The position numbers and the translations under genes were made by a program. A DNA stretch of 64,000 nt from Tubulanus polymorphus (taxonomy: Eukaryota; Nemertea; Palaeonemertea; Tubulaniformes; Tubulanidae), in assembly GCF_964204645.1 (NCBI RefSeq), contig NC_134029.1, positions 2,365,001 through 2,429,000 of the forward strand, in the 5' to 3' direction. Below the pieces are notes generated by a model that was not told the origin of the DNA, did no database searches, and was given only the letters and a program-made list of their open reading frames with translations. Positions 63,000-64,000 of this stretch are shown here, one piece after another. Position 1 is the first letter of the stretch, and each line of letters opens with the position of its first letter.

Positions 63000-64000
63000 T
63001 GATACCGGTTGTTCTTGGTTATCGGGGCGAGTTGAGCGCGTATCAATTAATTCGCAGATTTATTACCGTTGTTACATTATCCCTACTATTAATTTATCTT
63101 CAAACAAGAAATACAAGCGGTTCCATACGTCACCAGACAAGTACTTACGTCTGTATGTGACAAAGCACCGCTAATGACTTCTATGAGTAATTCGTTTTTC
63201 TATCTCTGCTGCTCTCGCTGGAAACTTTTCTTCTGCTTTTGGTAAAACTTTTTTAAGAGTTCGCGCATTTTGCTTAACCCTTCTTTGAGGTTGATATTAT
63301 TTCAGGATTCTAAATTCAAATCTGACCAATATGAAAATGGTATGACGAAGAAGGAAATAAATTGCAGAACCTCCTTTATGCACAGGGGACAAAACTGAAA
63401 TTTTCTAATTTCAAAGAAAATTTTACTGAAATGTTGTTATGATTTACAAAACTGTGAGAACTGTGAGAACAAAATTAAACTTAACCGATTTAACCTAAAT
63501 GTTATTCATGAAACTGAATCCTGCGCGACGTGAAATAGCAGTTCAAATTCAGCCTCTCATCGGAGATGATAATTTGATTTTAGAATTTTTTCTACTCGAA
63601 AATCAAAACGACAGTTAAGAATGAAGATCCGATGTTCGAGTATACGCCGCCGTGCAATCTCTGTGCAGTGAAAGCAAGCGTCATTTTGCTGTGCCACCAC
63701 GGCGCTCGTATCCTGTTCGAAATAAAAGCATAAATTTTGAAATATTAGCGACGTTTTCTGCTCTGATAACGCTTAACCCTGACGACAACGCGCCAGATAT
63801 CCAAGCAATTTAATGCTTAAATGGAGGAAGCCATAATTGCTGGAACGTGTTCTCGGCGCTACTACTGGGTATTAGCTCTATCATAAGAGATTTATCTGCT
63901 TATTACCGCCGAAAGCCGTATAACTAAATGATTTAGGACAGTTTCCCCCGCATACCCGAGACTACTTCTACTGCTGCTGCTGATGCTTTCATAAATACAT

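Larger units (their letters stand above)
56436..64000. other. No confident gene; possible introns of the protocadherin
   Basis: A poly-G run lies at about 57807-57820. Apart from the candidate microexon at 61599-61623 and the CTG run at 62970, nothing is assignable. The 113-codon frame at 61434-61775 spans the microexon but is Cys/Phe/Ser-rich and not protein-like. A short CTG run closes the window (about 63970-63983). Confidence 0.45.

Overview
The window reads as nuclear DNA from a multicellular animal, most likely a marine invertebrate and possibly a lophotrochozoan such as a mollusc. The evidence is one large-exon protocadherin (a metazoan adhesion family), AT-rich and gene-poor flanks, abundant microsatellites, and relics of non-LTR retrotransposons, retroposed transcripts and short inverted-repeat elements. 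There are no bacterial operons, no CRISPR array and no convincing rRNA or tRNA gene. The taxon below 'animal' is an inference.

Only one confident protein-coding gene is visible: a 931-codon open frame at 51959-54754 (+). It encodes a signal peptide, seven cadherin repeats, one membrane span and a short cytoplasmic tail. Seven repeats plus an RVxF-like motif in the tail recall delta-1 protocadherins. A plausible 3' splice site lies upstream in the 5'UTR (exon from about 51712). A strong phase-0 donor (GAG|GTAAGG at 54730/54731) sits seven codons before the stop, and AATAAA lies at 54828-54833. The locus therefore looks able to make a short, unspliced form and a longer form spliced to downstream tail exons. 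A candidate 25-nt exon is at 61599-61623.

The first 50 kb holds no gene I can support. It contains: a tRNA-derived SINE-like unit (12893-13090); a young 141-bp retrocopy with a 26-28-nt poly(A) and a perfect 15-bp target duplication (18918-19088); a decayed LINE ORF2 C-terminus (26724-27472); five copies of hammerhead-like stem motifs (6857, 10594, 23802, 33117, 48126) like those in Penelope-like element ends; three MITE-like inverted-repeat elements (37031, 48493, 56249); and several low-complexity tracts, the largest being polypurine GAGGGA (41134-41570) and CT/CCCT (47320-47553).

Two stretches look regulatory: a CpG-dense block at 24660-25045, and three exact TGACGTCA palindromes within 183 bp at 35378-35560. 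The 28011-28370 (-) frame might be an exon but is not assignable. I found no new multi-gene system. The most informative signals are the alternative 3' end of the protocadherin and the hammerhead-like dispersed repeats.
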